The notes below the pieces were generated by a model that was not told the origin of the DNA, searched no databases, and saw only the letters and a list, made by a program, of their open reading frames with translations. From the NCBI RefSeq assembly GCF_012911935.1, contig NZ_JAAXLA010000023.1, positions 24,627 through 88,626 on the forward strand: a DNA stretch of 64,000 nt. Direction: 5' to 3'. The DNA comes from Pseudonocardia acidicola (GTDB taxonomy: Bacteria; Actinomycetota; Actinomycetes; Mycobacteriales; Pseudonocardiaceae). A program made the translations under genes and the position numbers. This document shows positions 55,681 through 64,000 of the stretch, in pieces (the stretch's first letter is position 1; the number at the start of each line of letters is the position of its first letter).

Positions 55681-56268
55681 GTGACCGTGACCCCGCCGCA
55701 CGACCCCTACGCCCAGCCCGGCCCGCAGCCCTACGGCCGGCCGCAGTACAACCAGCAGCCCCACCCTCAGCCGGGTCCCGCGGGGTACGGCCCGCCGCCG
55801 TACGGGCAGCCGGGGTATCCGGCGCCGCTCCCCGGCTACCCGGCCCCGCCGAGAGGCGCCTTCGCGTCCTGGGGTGCACGGGTGGGCAGCGCGCTCATCG
55901 ACGGTCTCATCCCGACCGCCATCGCAGCGATCCTGACGATCCCGATCTCGATGTCCGGCGACCTGGGCGTCACCTTGATCGGATCGTTGCTGCTGTTCCT
56001 GGCCGTGCTGGGCTTCACGATCTGGAACAGCGGCTACCGGCAGGGCACCACCGGGCAAAGCGTCGGAAAGAAGATCGTCGGAACCCGGCTGGTCACGGCC
56101 GCGACCGGGCAGCCGGTCGGGTTCGGCCTCGCCATCGGCCGGCAGCTCGCGCACATCCTCGACGGGCTCCCGTTCTACCTCGGCTACCTGTGGCCGCTCT
56201 GGGACGAGCGGCGCCAGACGTTCGCCGACAAGGTCTGCAACACCCTCGTCGTCCGCGCGGACGGCTGA
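55681..56268 (+). CDS. RDD-family membrane protein
   Basis: 195 aa. A Pro/Gln/Gly/Tyr-rich N-terminal region (repeats like YGQPGYP and PLPGYPAPP) of about 58 residues precedes an RDD domain: ASWGARVGSALIDGLIPTAI opens TM1, a second hydrophobic helix is near residue 95, and the typical GTTGQSVGKKIVGTRLV loop comes next. The start is GTG at 55681 with GGAGG upstream. A GTG at 55624 would add 19 residues. RDD proteins are membrane proteins of poorly defined function, some linked to Na+/H+ exchange. It is isolated between the minisatellite and a convergent gene. Confidence 0.85.
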   Translation: MTVTPPHDPYAQPGPQPYGRPQYNQQPHPQPGPAGYGPPPYGQPGYPAPLPGYPAPPRGAFASWGARVGSALIDGLIPTAIAAILTIPISMSGDLGVTLIGSLLLFLAVLGFTIWNSGYRQGTTGQSVGKKIVGTRLVTAATGQPVGFGLAIGRQLAHILDGLPFYLGYLWPLWDERRQTFADKVCNTLVVRADG

Positions 56269-56337
56269 ACGCGCCGCGGCGCCCGCCCGAAGTGGGCCGG
56301 CGCCGCGGTCGGGCGGATTCGGGAGGACGGCCGGTGA

Positions 56338-57813
56338 TCAGCCGTGGTTGCCCTGGTTGCCCGCGCCGTTGCGACCCTGGCGCTGGTTGGTCTGCGCGGG
56401 GGTCTTCTGGTTCGCCTGGGCCTGGTTGGGCTGGGCCTGGTTGGGCTGGGCCTGGTTGGGCTGGGCCTGGTTGGGCTGGGCCTGGTTGTTGCCCTGACCC
56501 TGCTTGGCGTCGGTGACCTTGCCGGTGCCGTCGGCCATCGTCTGCAGCGGCGGCCCCCGGTGCAGCAGCTGCTGGCAGCCCAGGTTCGTCCAGGTCGCCG
56601 TCAGCCGCTGGGCGAGGAACCCGAACAGGGTCGTCGCCATGGCCGGGTCCGGCGAGGCCGCGGCGGCCGTGAACGGCTTGTCCAGGAGCAGCCGGGCGGG
56701 GGCGATGTCGGCGATGTTCTGGCAGTAGGCCTTGCCGGTGTCGACGGCCGGGTTCAGCGGCGGCTGGTCCACACCCGCCCGGTACAGGTTCGCCTTGGTG
56801 GTGTTCGGGTTCTTGTTGACCTGCGCCATCGGGTCGTTCGGCGGCACCAGCGCCACCGGGGCCGGCTGGTGGGCCGCGGCCTGCAACTCGTTGAGTGCGA
56901 GCGAGGCCGCCGGGGTCCCGCCGGAGGTCATGTCCGGGGCGGTGAAGGGCTGGCAGCCCAGCGTCGGGTAGATCCGCTGCACCAGCAGGCCGTTGTCCGA
57001 GGCGTTCGTCAGCAGCGTGGTCGCGCCCATTCCGGCGTTGGCCGGCGTGTTCTGAGCGATGCGCCCGTCACGCGTCGCCAGGTACTCCGTCACCAGGTTG
57101 TCACTCTGGTCCTGGTCGACCACGCTGAAGTCACGGGTCGTGGGGCACGGCTTCCCGTCCTTGGCCGTCCCGAGCGGGGGCACAGTGAGCTTGCCGGCCT
57201 GGATCGCGGTGTTGGCGGCGGCGAAGAACTGCGGCGCGTTGCAGTACCCGAACTGCCCGAACGGCGAGCCGTGCACACCGTTGACGCAGCTCGCGGCGTC
57301 GGCCTGCTGGGTGCGCAGCGTCAGCACATCACCCTGGAAGCCGAACCAGATGCCGACGACGGCACCGGCGGGCAGCGTCGGCTGCACGGGCGCGGCGGCC
57401 GGGGTGCTGCGGTCGTCGATCACGAGCGGCCGGTAGATCGACAACTTGCCCGTCGCCGGGTCGAGGATCGTCGCCTCGACGAAGGCCGACTGGTTCATGT
57501 TGGCCTCGTGGCACGGCCCGGCGTTGCGATCGGTGGCCGTGAGGCGGTACGGCGTGGCCAGCCCGGCTGCGGTCAGCGGGGCCGGGGGAACCATCAGGGT
57601 GCAGTTCGCGTTCACCGCGGGAGCGGTGTTCATGCCGACGGCCTTCTTCTCCGCCCGCTCCGCGCCGGACGGGTGGTCCTGCATCGCGGCCGCGGCGGCC
57701 TGGGGAGCGGCGTCGGCACTGGGCAGTGCGGCGTAGACGCCCGCCCCGCCGATCAGCAGTGCGGCGGCGAGCAGGACGACTAGCAGGGTGGGTCTCGGTG
57801 TGCGGGGGCGCAC
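56338..57813 (-). CDS. Secreted protein of unknown function with C-terminal NQAQP repeats
   Basis: 491 aa. A twin-basic N terminus and hydrophobic segment (TLLVVLLAAALLIGGAGVYAA) form a signal peptide or anchor. The body (about 60-425) has several cysteines (for example ANCTLMVP, AGPCHEAN, AASCVNGVHG, TLGCQPF, AYCQNIAD, LGCQQLLH), suggesting disulphides outside the cell. I do not recognise the fold. The final about 60 residues are Asn/Gln-rich, with four NQAQP units and a fifth NQAQA, then NQ/RQG-rich sequence. It lies alone, convergent with the RDD gene. Confidence 0.8.
   Translation of the reverse strand: MRPRTPRPTLLVVLLAAALLIGGAGVYAALPSADAAPQAAAAAMQDHPSGAERAEKKAVGMNTAPAVNANCTLMVPPAPLTAAGLATPYRLTATDRNAGPCHEANMNQSAFVEATILDPATGKLSIYRPLVIDDRSTPAAAPVQPTLPAGAVVGIWFGFQGDVLTLRTQQADAASCVNGVHGSPFGQFGYCNAPQFFAAANTAIQAGKLTVPPLGTAKDGKPCPTTRDFSVVDQDQSDNLVTEYLATRDGRIAQNTPANAGMGATTLLTNASDNGLLVQRIYPTLGCQPFTAPDMTSGGTPAASLALNELQAAAHQPAPVALVPPNDPMAQVNKNPNTTKANLYRAGVDQPPLNPAVDTGKAYCQNIADIAPARLLLDKPFTAAAASPDPAMATTLFGFLAQRLTATWTNLGCQQLLHRGPPLQTMADGTGKVTDAKQGQGNNQAQPNQAQPNQAQPNQAQPNQAQANQKTPAQTNQRQGRNGAGNQGNHG
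56415..56489. repeat. 15-bp in-frame tandem repeat encoding NQAQP
   Basis: The unit CCTGGTTGGGCTGGG (plus strand) recurs about five times inside the 3' end of the secreted-protein gene, giving the pentapeptide NQAQP. The period is a multiple of three, so copy changes would keep the frame. Confidence 0.85.
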
Positions 57814-58237
57814 GTGGGATCACCTCTCGGGGACGGGGGCGCTCCGTGGCCGGCAGGTCCGTGGCGACGGACCGGGGTGGGGAGCGGCGTGCCGGCTGCA
57901 CGGGTCTGATTGCGAGGCACGGGCCAGTCCATCCCGGGCGGGTGGCGCAGCGCTCACGTGTCGTCGCATCCGGCGAGGCTAGGTAGCGACACCGGGCCGG
58001 GCTCCGGTCCTGAGAACGGGGGTTGCGCGGCCGCGGCGGGTGTGCCGGCCGGCGCGACGACGGGCCGCCCCGCTCCGCCTGACGGCCGTCCCCGCTCGGC
58101 CGAGTGGCGCCACCGGGTTCTCAGGGATGGGCGGTGGGGCCTGTGTCACTGCGGCGGGCGGTCGGGTCACCGCCGCGGGCGGTCGCACGGGCCGGGCGCC
58201 GGAGGTGGTGACCGTTGAGCGTGAGAAAGTGGTGATC
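57814..58237. other. 424-base intergenic region without a gene
   Basis: Lies between the divergent secreted-protein gene and the SurA-like lipoprotein gene. No convincing ORF was found. It has a 9-bp inverted pair CCTGAGAAC (58007-58015) and GTTCTCAGG (58116-58124) and a short direct repeat GCGGGCGGTCG near 58153-58188. Promoters for both genes must be here, but none is obvious. Confidence 0.5.
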
Positions 58238-59140
58238 GTGCGCACTCAGGTGGGGCGTGTCGCCGGGGCCGTTGCGGTCGTCGGCGCCGTGGTCAGCGGA
58301 TGTGGCAGCGGCCCCAGCCAGGTCGGCTCCGCAGTCATTGTGGGGTCGGATGCCGTTCCGCTGTCACAGGTCCAGTCCCAGCTCGACGTCGCGCTCGGCA
58401 AGACGGCGGCGGTGTCCCAGCTGGCTTACCAAGGGGTCGGCACCGATGACATCGCGCGTGACGTCGTCTCCCGAGCCGTCGTGCACGACCTGCTGCAGCG
58501 CGCCGCGGCCAACGAGGGCATCGTCGTCGGCGACCAGCAGGTCGACGCCGCGCTCGCCGCGATCGGCGGCGCCGACGCGGCCACCCAGTCCTCGCTGTAC
58601 AACCTCTCCGCGTTGCGCGAACGGGTCCGTGACGAGATCACTGCGGCCGAGCTCGCCCGCCGCTACGTCGACCGGCTGACCGTCACCGTGGACGTGGCCG
58701 CTGCGACGTCCCGCGCGGACGCCGAGGCCAAAGCCCGCGCGATCGCAGCCGGTGGGCCCGCGGCCGACGCCGTCTTCAGCACCAACGCCCAGAAGGGCCT
58801 GAAGTTCAGCGCGGCCGCCGACCCCGAGGCCGCATCGGGCGCGTTGTTCGGCACCACCGCAGGCAAGATCGCGGTCTTCCAGCCGGCTCCCTCCCAGAGC
58901 AGCTGGATCGTGATGCGGGTGGTCGACCGCCGCACCGACGCGACACCGGCCGGCCCGTCGGTCGCCAACCAGATCGACCAGGCCACCCTGGTGAAGATCG
59001 GGGAGCGGCTGCTGCAGCCGATGGCCGATGAGCTCGGGGTGCGGGTCAACCCGCGCTACGGGGTGTGGGATCCGATCCAGTTGCGCGTCGTCGCCCAGGG
59101 CCAGGAGGCCGGCACGATCATGACCCCGACGGCCGGCTGA
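58238..59140 (+). CDS. SurA N-terminal-like lipoprotein (foldase/PPIase relative)
   Basis: Exported chaperone-like lipoprotein, about 300 aa. The signal peptide ends in the lipobox VVSGC at about residue 22. The following region (AVIVGSDAVPLSQVQSQLDVAL) and the helical block EGIVVGDQQVDAALAAIGG match the SurA N-terminal domain. The C-terminal half resembles a reduced parvulin region (AVFSTNAQKGLKF) without clear PPIase catalytic residues. Two in-frame GTGs two codons apart could start it. mazG begins four bases after its stop, an arrangement I recall from other Pseudonocardiaceae. Confidence 0.82.
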   Translation: MRTQVGRVAGAVAVVGAVVSGCGSGPSQVGSAVIVGSDAVPLSQVQSQLDVALGKTAAVSQLAYQGVGTDDIARDVVSRAVVHDLLQRAAANEGIVVGDQQVDAALAAIGGADAATQSSLYNLSALRERVRDEITAAELARRYVDRLTVTVDVAAATSRADAEAKARAIAAGGPAADAVFSTNAQKGLKFSAAADPEAASGALFGTTAGKIAVFQPAPSQSSWIVMRVVDRRTDATPAGPSVANQIDQATLVKIGERLLQPMADELGVRVNPRYGVWDPIQLRVVAQGQEAGTIMTPTAG

Positions 59141-59143
59141 TCC

Positions 59144-60109
59144 GTGTCCCGAACCGTCGTTGTCCTGTCCCCGCGGCTGGGCGCCGTGCTGCCGGCCGCG
59201 GCGTTGCCGGCGCTGCGCACCGCGCCGGTCGTGCTCGCCGCCGCGGACGTGCCCGCGGACCTGGTCGCCGCGGCGGGCGCGGAACCGCTCGGCGGGCCGG
59301 TGCCCGCCGACGCCGTGCTGCTCACCACCGATCCGGCCCATCCCGCCATCGCCGGTGCCGCCGAGGTGATCACGACGCCGGAGCCGGCCGGTGCGTCGCT
59401 GCTCGACGCGGTCGCGGTGATGGACCGGCTGCGCTCCCCGGGTGGCTGCCCGTGGGATGCCGAGCAGACGCACACCTCGCTGCTGCAGTACCTGGTCGAG
59501 GAGGCCTACGAGCTCTACCAGGCGATCGAGGACGGCGAGCGGGACGCGATCCGCGAGGAGCTCGGCGACGTGCTGCTCCAGGTGCTGTTCCATGCCCGGG
59601 TCGCGGCCGAGGGGGCCGACGGCAAGCCGTTCGACATCGACGACGTCGCCGGTGAGCTGGTCGCCAAGCTGGTCGGCCGGCACCCGCACGTGTTCGCCGG
59701 CACGGAGCGCATCGACACCGCCGAGCGCCAGCAGCACCGCTGGGAGGAGCTCAAGCGGGTGGAGAAGCAGCGCGAGTCGTCCGTCGACGGCGTCCCCCTC
59801 GGGCAGCCCGCGGTCGCGCTGGCCGCGAAACTCACCAGCCGCACGGCGCGCGCCGGGCTGCCCGCCGACCTGCTACCCGACGGCTGCACCGTGGGGGAGC
59901 AGCTGTTCGCGCTGGCGGCCAAAGCCAAGCTGGCCGGGCTCGACCCGGAGGCGGCGCTGCGCGGCGTGGCCCGCCGGTTCGCCGACACGGTCCGCGACGC
60001 CGAGCGCGCGGCCCGCGACGAGGGACTCGACCCGCACGCGCTCGACCCCGAGGCCTGGCACCGGCACTGGCCCGCGAGCCGGTCCGAACCCGCCCGCGAG
60101 CCGGGCTGA
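59144..60109 (+). CDS. mazG: Nucleoside triphosphate pyrophosphohydrolase MazG
   Basis: House-cleaning NTP pyrophosphohydrolase, 321 aa. An N-terminal about 85-residue extension (LSPRLGAVLPAAALPAL) is typical of actinobacterial MazG. The catalytic MazG domain follows with CPWDAEQTHTSLLQYLVEEAYE near 102-125, where EExxE residues bind Mg, and REELGDVLLQVLFHARVA near 137. A second, weaker repeat ends the protein. Counterpart of Rv1021 next to mfd. Here the pseudogene, RDD, secreted-protein and SurA-like loci separate the two. GTG start. Confidence 0.94.
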   Translation: MSRTVVVLSPRLGAVLPAAALPALRTAPVVLAAADVPADLVAAAGAEPLGGPVPADAVLLTTDPAHPAIAGAAEVITTPEPAGASLLDAVAVMDRLRSPGGCPWDAEQTHTSLLQYLVEEAYELYQAIEDGERDAIREELGDVLLQVLFHARVAAEGADGKPFDIDDVAGELVAKLVGRHPHVFAGTERIDTAERQQHRWEELKRVEKQRESSVDGVPLGQPAVALAAKLTSRTARAGLPADLLPDGCTVGEQLFALAAKAKLAGLDPEAALRGVARRFADTVRDAERAARDEGLDPHALDPEAWHRHWPASRSEPAREPG

Positions 60110-60117
60110 GGCCGCCC

Positions 60118-60194
60118 GCGAGTCGGCGGAAATCGGCGCGCGAGTCGGCAGAAGTCGGCGTGCGAGTCGGCAGAAATCGGCGTGCGAGTCGCGG
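60118..60194. repeat. GAGTCGGCAG-type element, tandem form, copy 2
   Basis: Three 22-bp direct units beginning GCGAGTCGGC (60118, 60140, 60162) plus a partial fourth at 60184. Each reads GCGAGTCGGCAGAAATCGGC with one or two changes. The same core occurs in the elements at 27722-27864 and 60989-61092. It sits between mazG and the transglycosylase, both on the plus strand, unlike the other two copies. Confidence 0.8.
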
Positions 60195-60229
60195 TCTTGC
60201 AGGCTGAGATCGTTCTCAGCCGCCGTCCG

Positions 60230-60235
60230 TACGGT
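60230..60235 (+). promoter_or_regulatory. -10 box of a leaderless promoter for the lytic transglycosylase
   Basis: TACGGT, six bases, then the GTG at 60242. Same geometry as mog and ispE. Confidence 0.6.
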
Positions 60236-60241
60236 GAAGTG

Positions 60242-60988
60242 GTGCGACCGGCGTCGATCTTGGTGGGTTCTCTCGCCGCGTTCGCGGTGTTCCTGGTGAC
60301 GGTGGTGGTGCTGGCTCAGGACCGGCGCTCCGGGGCCGGCTCCCAACGCGGTGACGGGTTGAGCCCGGCCCGGGTCGACCGCGACACCCCCGTCGCGCAG
60401 GGCGTGCCGCTGACCGCGGCGGTGGATCTGCGCACCTGGTCCACCGAGCTCGCCGGCCGGACGATGATCCCGGCCCGGGCGTTGCAGGCCTACGCCGCCG
60501 CCGAACTGGCCCAGCGCGCGGCGGGTCCGGGCTGCAGGCTGTCCTGGACGACGCTGGCCGGCATCGGGCGCGTCGAGTCCGACCACGGCCGCTTCGGCGG
60601 GGCCGCCTTGGACGCCGACGGGGTGGTCCGGCCGAGGATCATCGGAGTGCCGCTGGACGGCTCGGACGGCGTCGCCGAGATCCGGGACACCGACGGCGGC
60701 CGGCTTGACGGGGACAGCGTCTACGACCGGGCGGTCGGCCCGATGCAGTTCCTGCCGGCGACCTGGGCCCGCTACGGCGCCGACGGCAACGGCGACGGTA
60801 TCGCCGACCCGCACCAGATCGACGACGCCGCCCGCGCGGCCGCCGCCTACCTGTGCGCCGAGGGCCGCGACATCGCCAGCGGCGAGGGCTGGTGGGACGG
60901 CGTGCTCACCTACAACCGGTCGGTGAACTACGCCCGGCTGGTCTGGGCCGCCGCCGACCGCTACGCCGCCGCAACGACCACTCCCTGA
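60242..60988 (+). CDS. Membrane-anchored lytic murein transglycosylase (LpqU-like)
   Basis: Cell-wall-cleaving enzyme, 248 aa, at the position of lpqU (Rv1022). The N-terminal anchor (ASILVGSLAAFAVFLVTVVVLA) is a plain TM helix without a lipobox, so unlike LpqU it is not an obvious lipoprotein. The SLT_2-like domain has the catalytic Glu in IGRVESDHGRFGG near residue 110 and AVGPMQFLPATW near 158. NGDGIADPHQIDDAARAAAA near 180 fits the family. GTG start supported by the -10 box. Confidence 0.9.
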   Translation: MRPASILVGSLAAFAVFLVTVVVLAQDRRSGAGSQRGDGLSPARVDRDTPVAQGVPLTAAVDLRTWSTELAGRTMIPARALQAYAAAELAQRAAGPGCRLSWTTLAGIGRVESDHGRFGGAALDADGVVRPRIIGVPLDGSDGVAEIRDTDGGRLDGDSVYDRAVGPMQFLPATWARYGADGNGDGIADPHQIDDAARAAAAYLCAEGRDIASGEGWWDGVLTYNRSVNYARLVWAAADRYAAATTTP

Positions 60989-61092
60989 CCCCGCGAGTCG
61001 CCCTTTTTCGGAGGGTGAGTCGTCCTTTTCAGGAGAGCCAATCTCTCTCCCGGAACCGCCGACTCGGGTGCCCGGAACTGCCGACTCGCGGG
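60989..61092. repeat. GAGTCGGCAG-type intergenic palindromic element, copy 3
   Basis: Occupies the whole gap between the convergent transglycosylase and TPR genes. It keeps the order seen at 27722-27864: CGCGAGTCG, then GGAGGGTGAGTCG, a CTTTT/CTTCT segment, GAGCC, TCTCCCG, CGGAACCGCCGACTCGG and CGGAACTGCCGACTCGCGG. The ends are mutually inverted. Confidence 0.7.
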
Positions 61093-61491
61093 TCAGGCCG
61101 GTTCGGCGCGGTCCACGGCGATCCGGGCCAGGACCTCCCCGAGGGCCTCCTGGTACTCCGGGCGCGGGTCCATCGCAGCGGCCATCTTCAGCTGGGCCAG
61201 CGCCTCGCTGAGCCGGCTCTGCCGTTGCAGCGCCTTGCCCAGCGCGAACCGCGCGTAGTGGTCGGCCGGGTCCAGGTCGAGCACCTTGGCGAACGCCTCC
61301 TCGGCCCGGTGCAGCTGCGCGGAGTTGAGGTAGGCGCGACCCGCGAGCAGGTGCACCGAGGCGCTGTTGGGCTGGCTGTCGAGCACGGGGAGCAGGGCCT
61401 GCAACGCGTCGAGCGGGCGCCGGTCGGCGAGCAGCATCTCGGCACGGCGGAACTGCTCGAAGACGTTGTCGGACCCCGGCTGGCTCGTCAT
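61093..61491 (-). CDS. Tetratricopeptide-repeat protein
   Basis: 132 aa, almost entirely TPR helices: LLADRRPLDALQALLPVLDSQPNS (about 19-42), then SVHLLAGRAYLNSAQLHRAEEAF, then DHYARFALGKALQRQSRLSEAL, with the G/A/P pattern at the usual spacings. It would form a small scaffold, partner unknown. ATG at 61491 follows a short GTAGGGACG leader. TAACGT about ten bases upstream is a possible -10. Divergent from eno. Confidence 0.85.
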   Translation of the reverse strand: MTSQPGSDNVFEQFRRAEMLLADRRPLDALQALLPVLDSQPNSASVHLLAGRAYLNSAQLHRAEEAFAKVLDLDPADHYARFALGKALQRQSRLSEALAQLKMAAAMDPRPEYQEALGEVLARIAVDRAEPA

Positions 61492-61538
61492 GGTCGTCCC
61501 TACGTTAGGTGGCGAGCGCAAGATCCGCGAGGGGTTGA

Positions 61539-62942
<1,404 letters not shown>

Positions 62943-62947
62943 GGACG

Positions 62948-63478
62948 GTGCCCGTGGCCGAGGAACGCGGACGGGTCCGGGGTGACCGGGCCCGGCTGGG
63001 CCGTGGTTCGGCCCGCCCCCGGTCCTCGGCCGCCGGGCGCCGCGTCCGGGAGAAGCCACAGCTGAGCCGGACCCGGTCGCGGGCCGCCGGGATGGTGGCG
63101 GCGACGACCGGGCTGCTCGGGCTGTCCTCGACCCGCAGGGCCGCCGTGCTCGCGCTCGTCGTGTGCGCGCTCGCCCTGACCGTCGCCGTGCCGCTGCGCA
63201 ACTACGTCGCCCAGCGCCAGGAGCTGTCCGCGGTCTCCGAGCAACAGCGGGCGCTGGCCGCCGAGGTCGACAGCCTGACCCGGCAGCGCGCACAGCTGTC
63301 CGACCCGGAGCAGGTCGCGGCGGAGGCGCGGTCCCGACTCGGATACGTGCGGCCGGGCGAGGTGCCCTACATCGTGCAGTTGCCGCCGTCGGCCGCTACC
63401 GCCCCGGCGGTCGATCCGCTCGCGCAGGAGCCCTGGTACCGGCGGTTGTGGCGCGACGTCTCAGAAGGTCCCCGATGA
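62948..63478 (+). CDS. ftsB: FtsB/DivIC-family septum-formation protein
   Basis: Bitopic division protein, 176 aa. A basic cytoplasmic N terminus of about 60 residues (Arg/Gly/Ser-rich) precedes a TM helix at about 62-80 (AAVLALVVCALALTVAVPL) and an extracytoplasmic coiled coil (VSEQQRALAAEVDSLTRQRAQL). The family signature RSRLGYVRPGEVPYIVQLP follows. It partners FtsL/FtsQ in the divisome. GTG start six bases after eno. Its stop overlaps the next start (ATGA). Confidence 0.92.
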   Translation: MPVAEERGRVRGDRARLGRGSARPRSSAAGRRVREKPQLSRTRSRAAGMVAATTGLLGLSSTRRAAVLALVVCALALTVAVPLRNYVAQRQELSAVSEQQRALAAEVDSLTRQRAQLSDPEQVAAEARSRLGYVRPGEVPYIVQLPPSAATAPAVDPLAQEPWYRRLWRDVSEGPR

Positions 63479-63999
63479 CTTCCCCCGAATCTCCCACTAC
63501 CCCCGGCCTCGGCGCCGACGACGCCGCGGCCGTCGCGGCGCAGCTCGGCCGCCCGCCGCGGGCGGTCCGCGCGGTCGCGCACCGCTGCCCGTGCGGACTG
63601 CCGTCGGTCGTGCAGACCGCGCCGCGGCTCGAGGACGGCACGCCGTTCCCCACGCTCTACTACCTGACCTGCTCCCGGCTCGCGGCCCGGCTCGGCACGC
63701 TCGAGGCCGAGGGCCGGATGCGGGAGATGACCGAACGGCTCGCGCAGGACCCCGAGCTGGCCGCGGCCTACCAGCGGGCACACGAGGCCTACCTGGCCGA
63801 GCGGGACGCGATCGACTCGCTCGGCACCAACGTCAGCGCAGGCGGCATGCCCGGTCGGGTCAAGTGCCTGCACGTGCACGCTGCCCACGCGCTCGCCGCC
63901 GGTCCGGGGGTGAACCCGTTCGGTGACGAAGCGCTGGCCGAGGTCGGGGAGTGGTGGGCCGCGGGCCCGTGCGTCACCTGCACCCACCCCACCCCGTAA
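63475..63999 (+). CDS. DUF501 protein
   Basis: 174 aa, conserved actinobacterial protein of unknown function found after eno and ftsB (Rv1025). The core has AVAHRCPCGLPSVVQTAPRLEDG near residue 33, YYLTCSRLAARLGTLEAEG near 60, then a VSAGGMPGRVKCLHVHAAHAL block near 120 with Cys and His residues that could bind a metal. The stop is one base before the window ends, so the gene is complete. The ppx gene expected next is outside the window. Confidence 0.93.
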   Translation: MTSPESPTTPGLGADDAAAVAAQLGRPPRAVRAVAHRCPCGLPSVVQTAPRLEDGTPFPTLYYLTCSRLAARLGTLEAEGRMREMTERLAQDPELAAAYQRAHEAYLAERDAIDSLGTNVSAGGMPGRVKCLHVHAAHALAAGPGVNPFGDEALAEVGEWWAAGPCVTCTHPTP

Positions 64000-64000
64000 C

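Noticed and set aside
58007..58124. 9-bp inverted repeat CCTGAGAAC / GTTCTCAGG, 100 bases apart
   Set aside because: Too short and too widely spaced to exceed chance clearly. Kept only as a note in the intergenic entry.

Overview
The window is a 64 kb piece of a very GC-rich actinobacterial chromosome. Codon use is strongly G/C-ending and GTG starts are common. Gene order closely follows the Mycobacterium tuberculosis block Rv0983-Rv1025 as I remember it: pepD, mog, mscL, 5-formyl-THF cyclo-ligase, galU, moeA, rimJ, PMT, rsmI, metG, tatD, rpfB, ksgA, ispE, acyl-AMP ligase, pth, rplY, prs, glmU, mfd, mazG, lytic transglycosylase, eno, ftsB, DUF501. The lineage looks like Pseudonocardiaceae, possibly Pseudonocardia. 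That placement is an inference from gene content, composition and domain style, not from a marker search.

Layout. 0-9.6 kb: membrane HtrA protease, molybdopterin proteins (Mog, MoeA-like), MscL, SAF-domain protein, FmdB zinc ribbon, folate cyclo-ligase, GalU, RimJ-like acetyltransferase and a SepX/GlpR divisome protein. 9.7 kb: tRNA-Ala(CGC). 9.8-16.7 kb: membrane protein, DMT exporter with a tiny coupled leader ORF, double Lrp/AsnC regulator, protein O-mannosyltransferase, RsmI and a KhtTU-type K+/H+ antiporter. 16.7-27.7 kb: Zwf, MpaB-like protein, MetG, TatD, RpfB, RsmA, IspE and an ABC-F ATPase. 27.7-35.1 kb: M20 peptidase, acyl-AMP ligase, and the minus-strand run glmU-prs-rplY-pth.

35.1-51.2 kb is accessory relative to the mycobacterial order, sitting between glmU and mfd. 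It holds an L,D-transpeptidase, OsmC, tRNA-Gln(TTG), a fatty-acid desaturase, a four-gene nucleotide-sugar operon (C-methyltransferase, nucleotidyltransferase, PIG-L deacetylase, SDR epimerase), two paralogous Fe(II)/2OG-type dioxygenases 7 kb apart, a PQQ-type sugar dehydrogenase lipoprotein, a tricorn-type protease, and a MarR/VOC/hydrolase unit resembling a quinone-stress module.

51.2-64 kb returns to the conserved order: Mfd, then a decayed response-regulator pseudogene and a 17-bp x 6 minisatellite, an RDD protein, a secreted NQAQP-repeat protein, a SurA-like lipoprotein, MazG, a lytic transglycosylase, a TPR protein, enolase, FtsB and a DUF501 protein.

Two chromosome-scale patterns stand out. 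Many genes carry a TANNNT box 6-8 nt before the start codon, the signature of leaderless transcription, sometimes as back-to-back divergent pairs. A GAGTCGGCAG-containing repeat family occupies three intergenic gaps, two of them between convergent genes.
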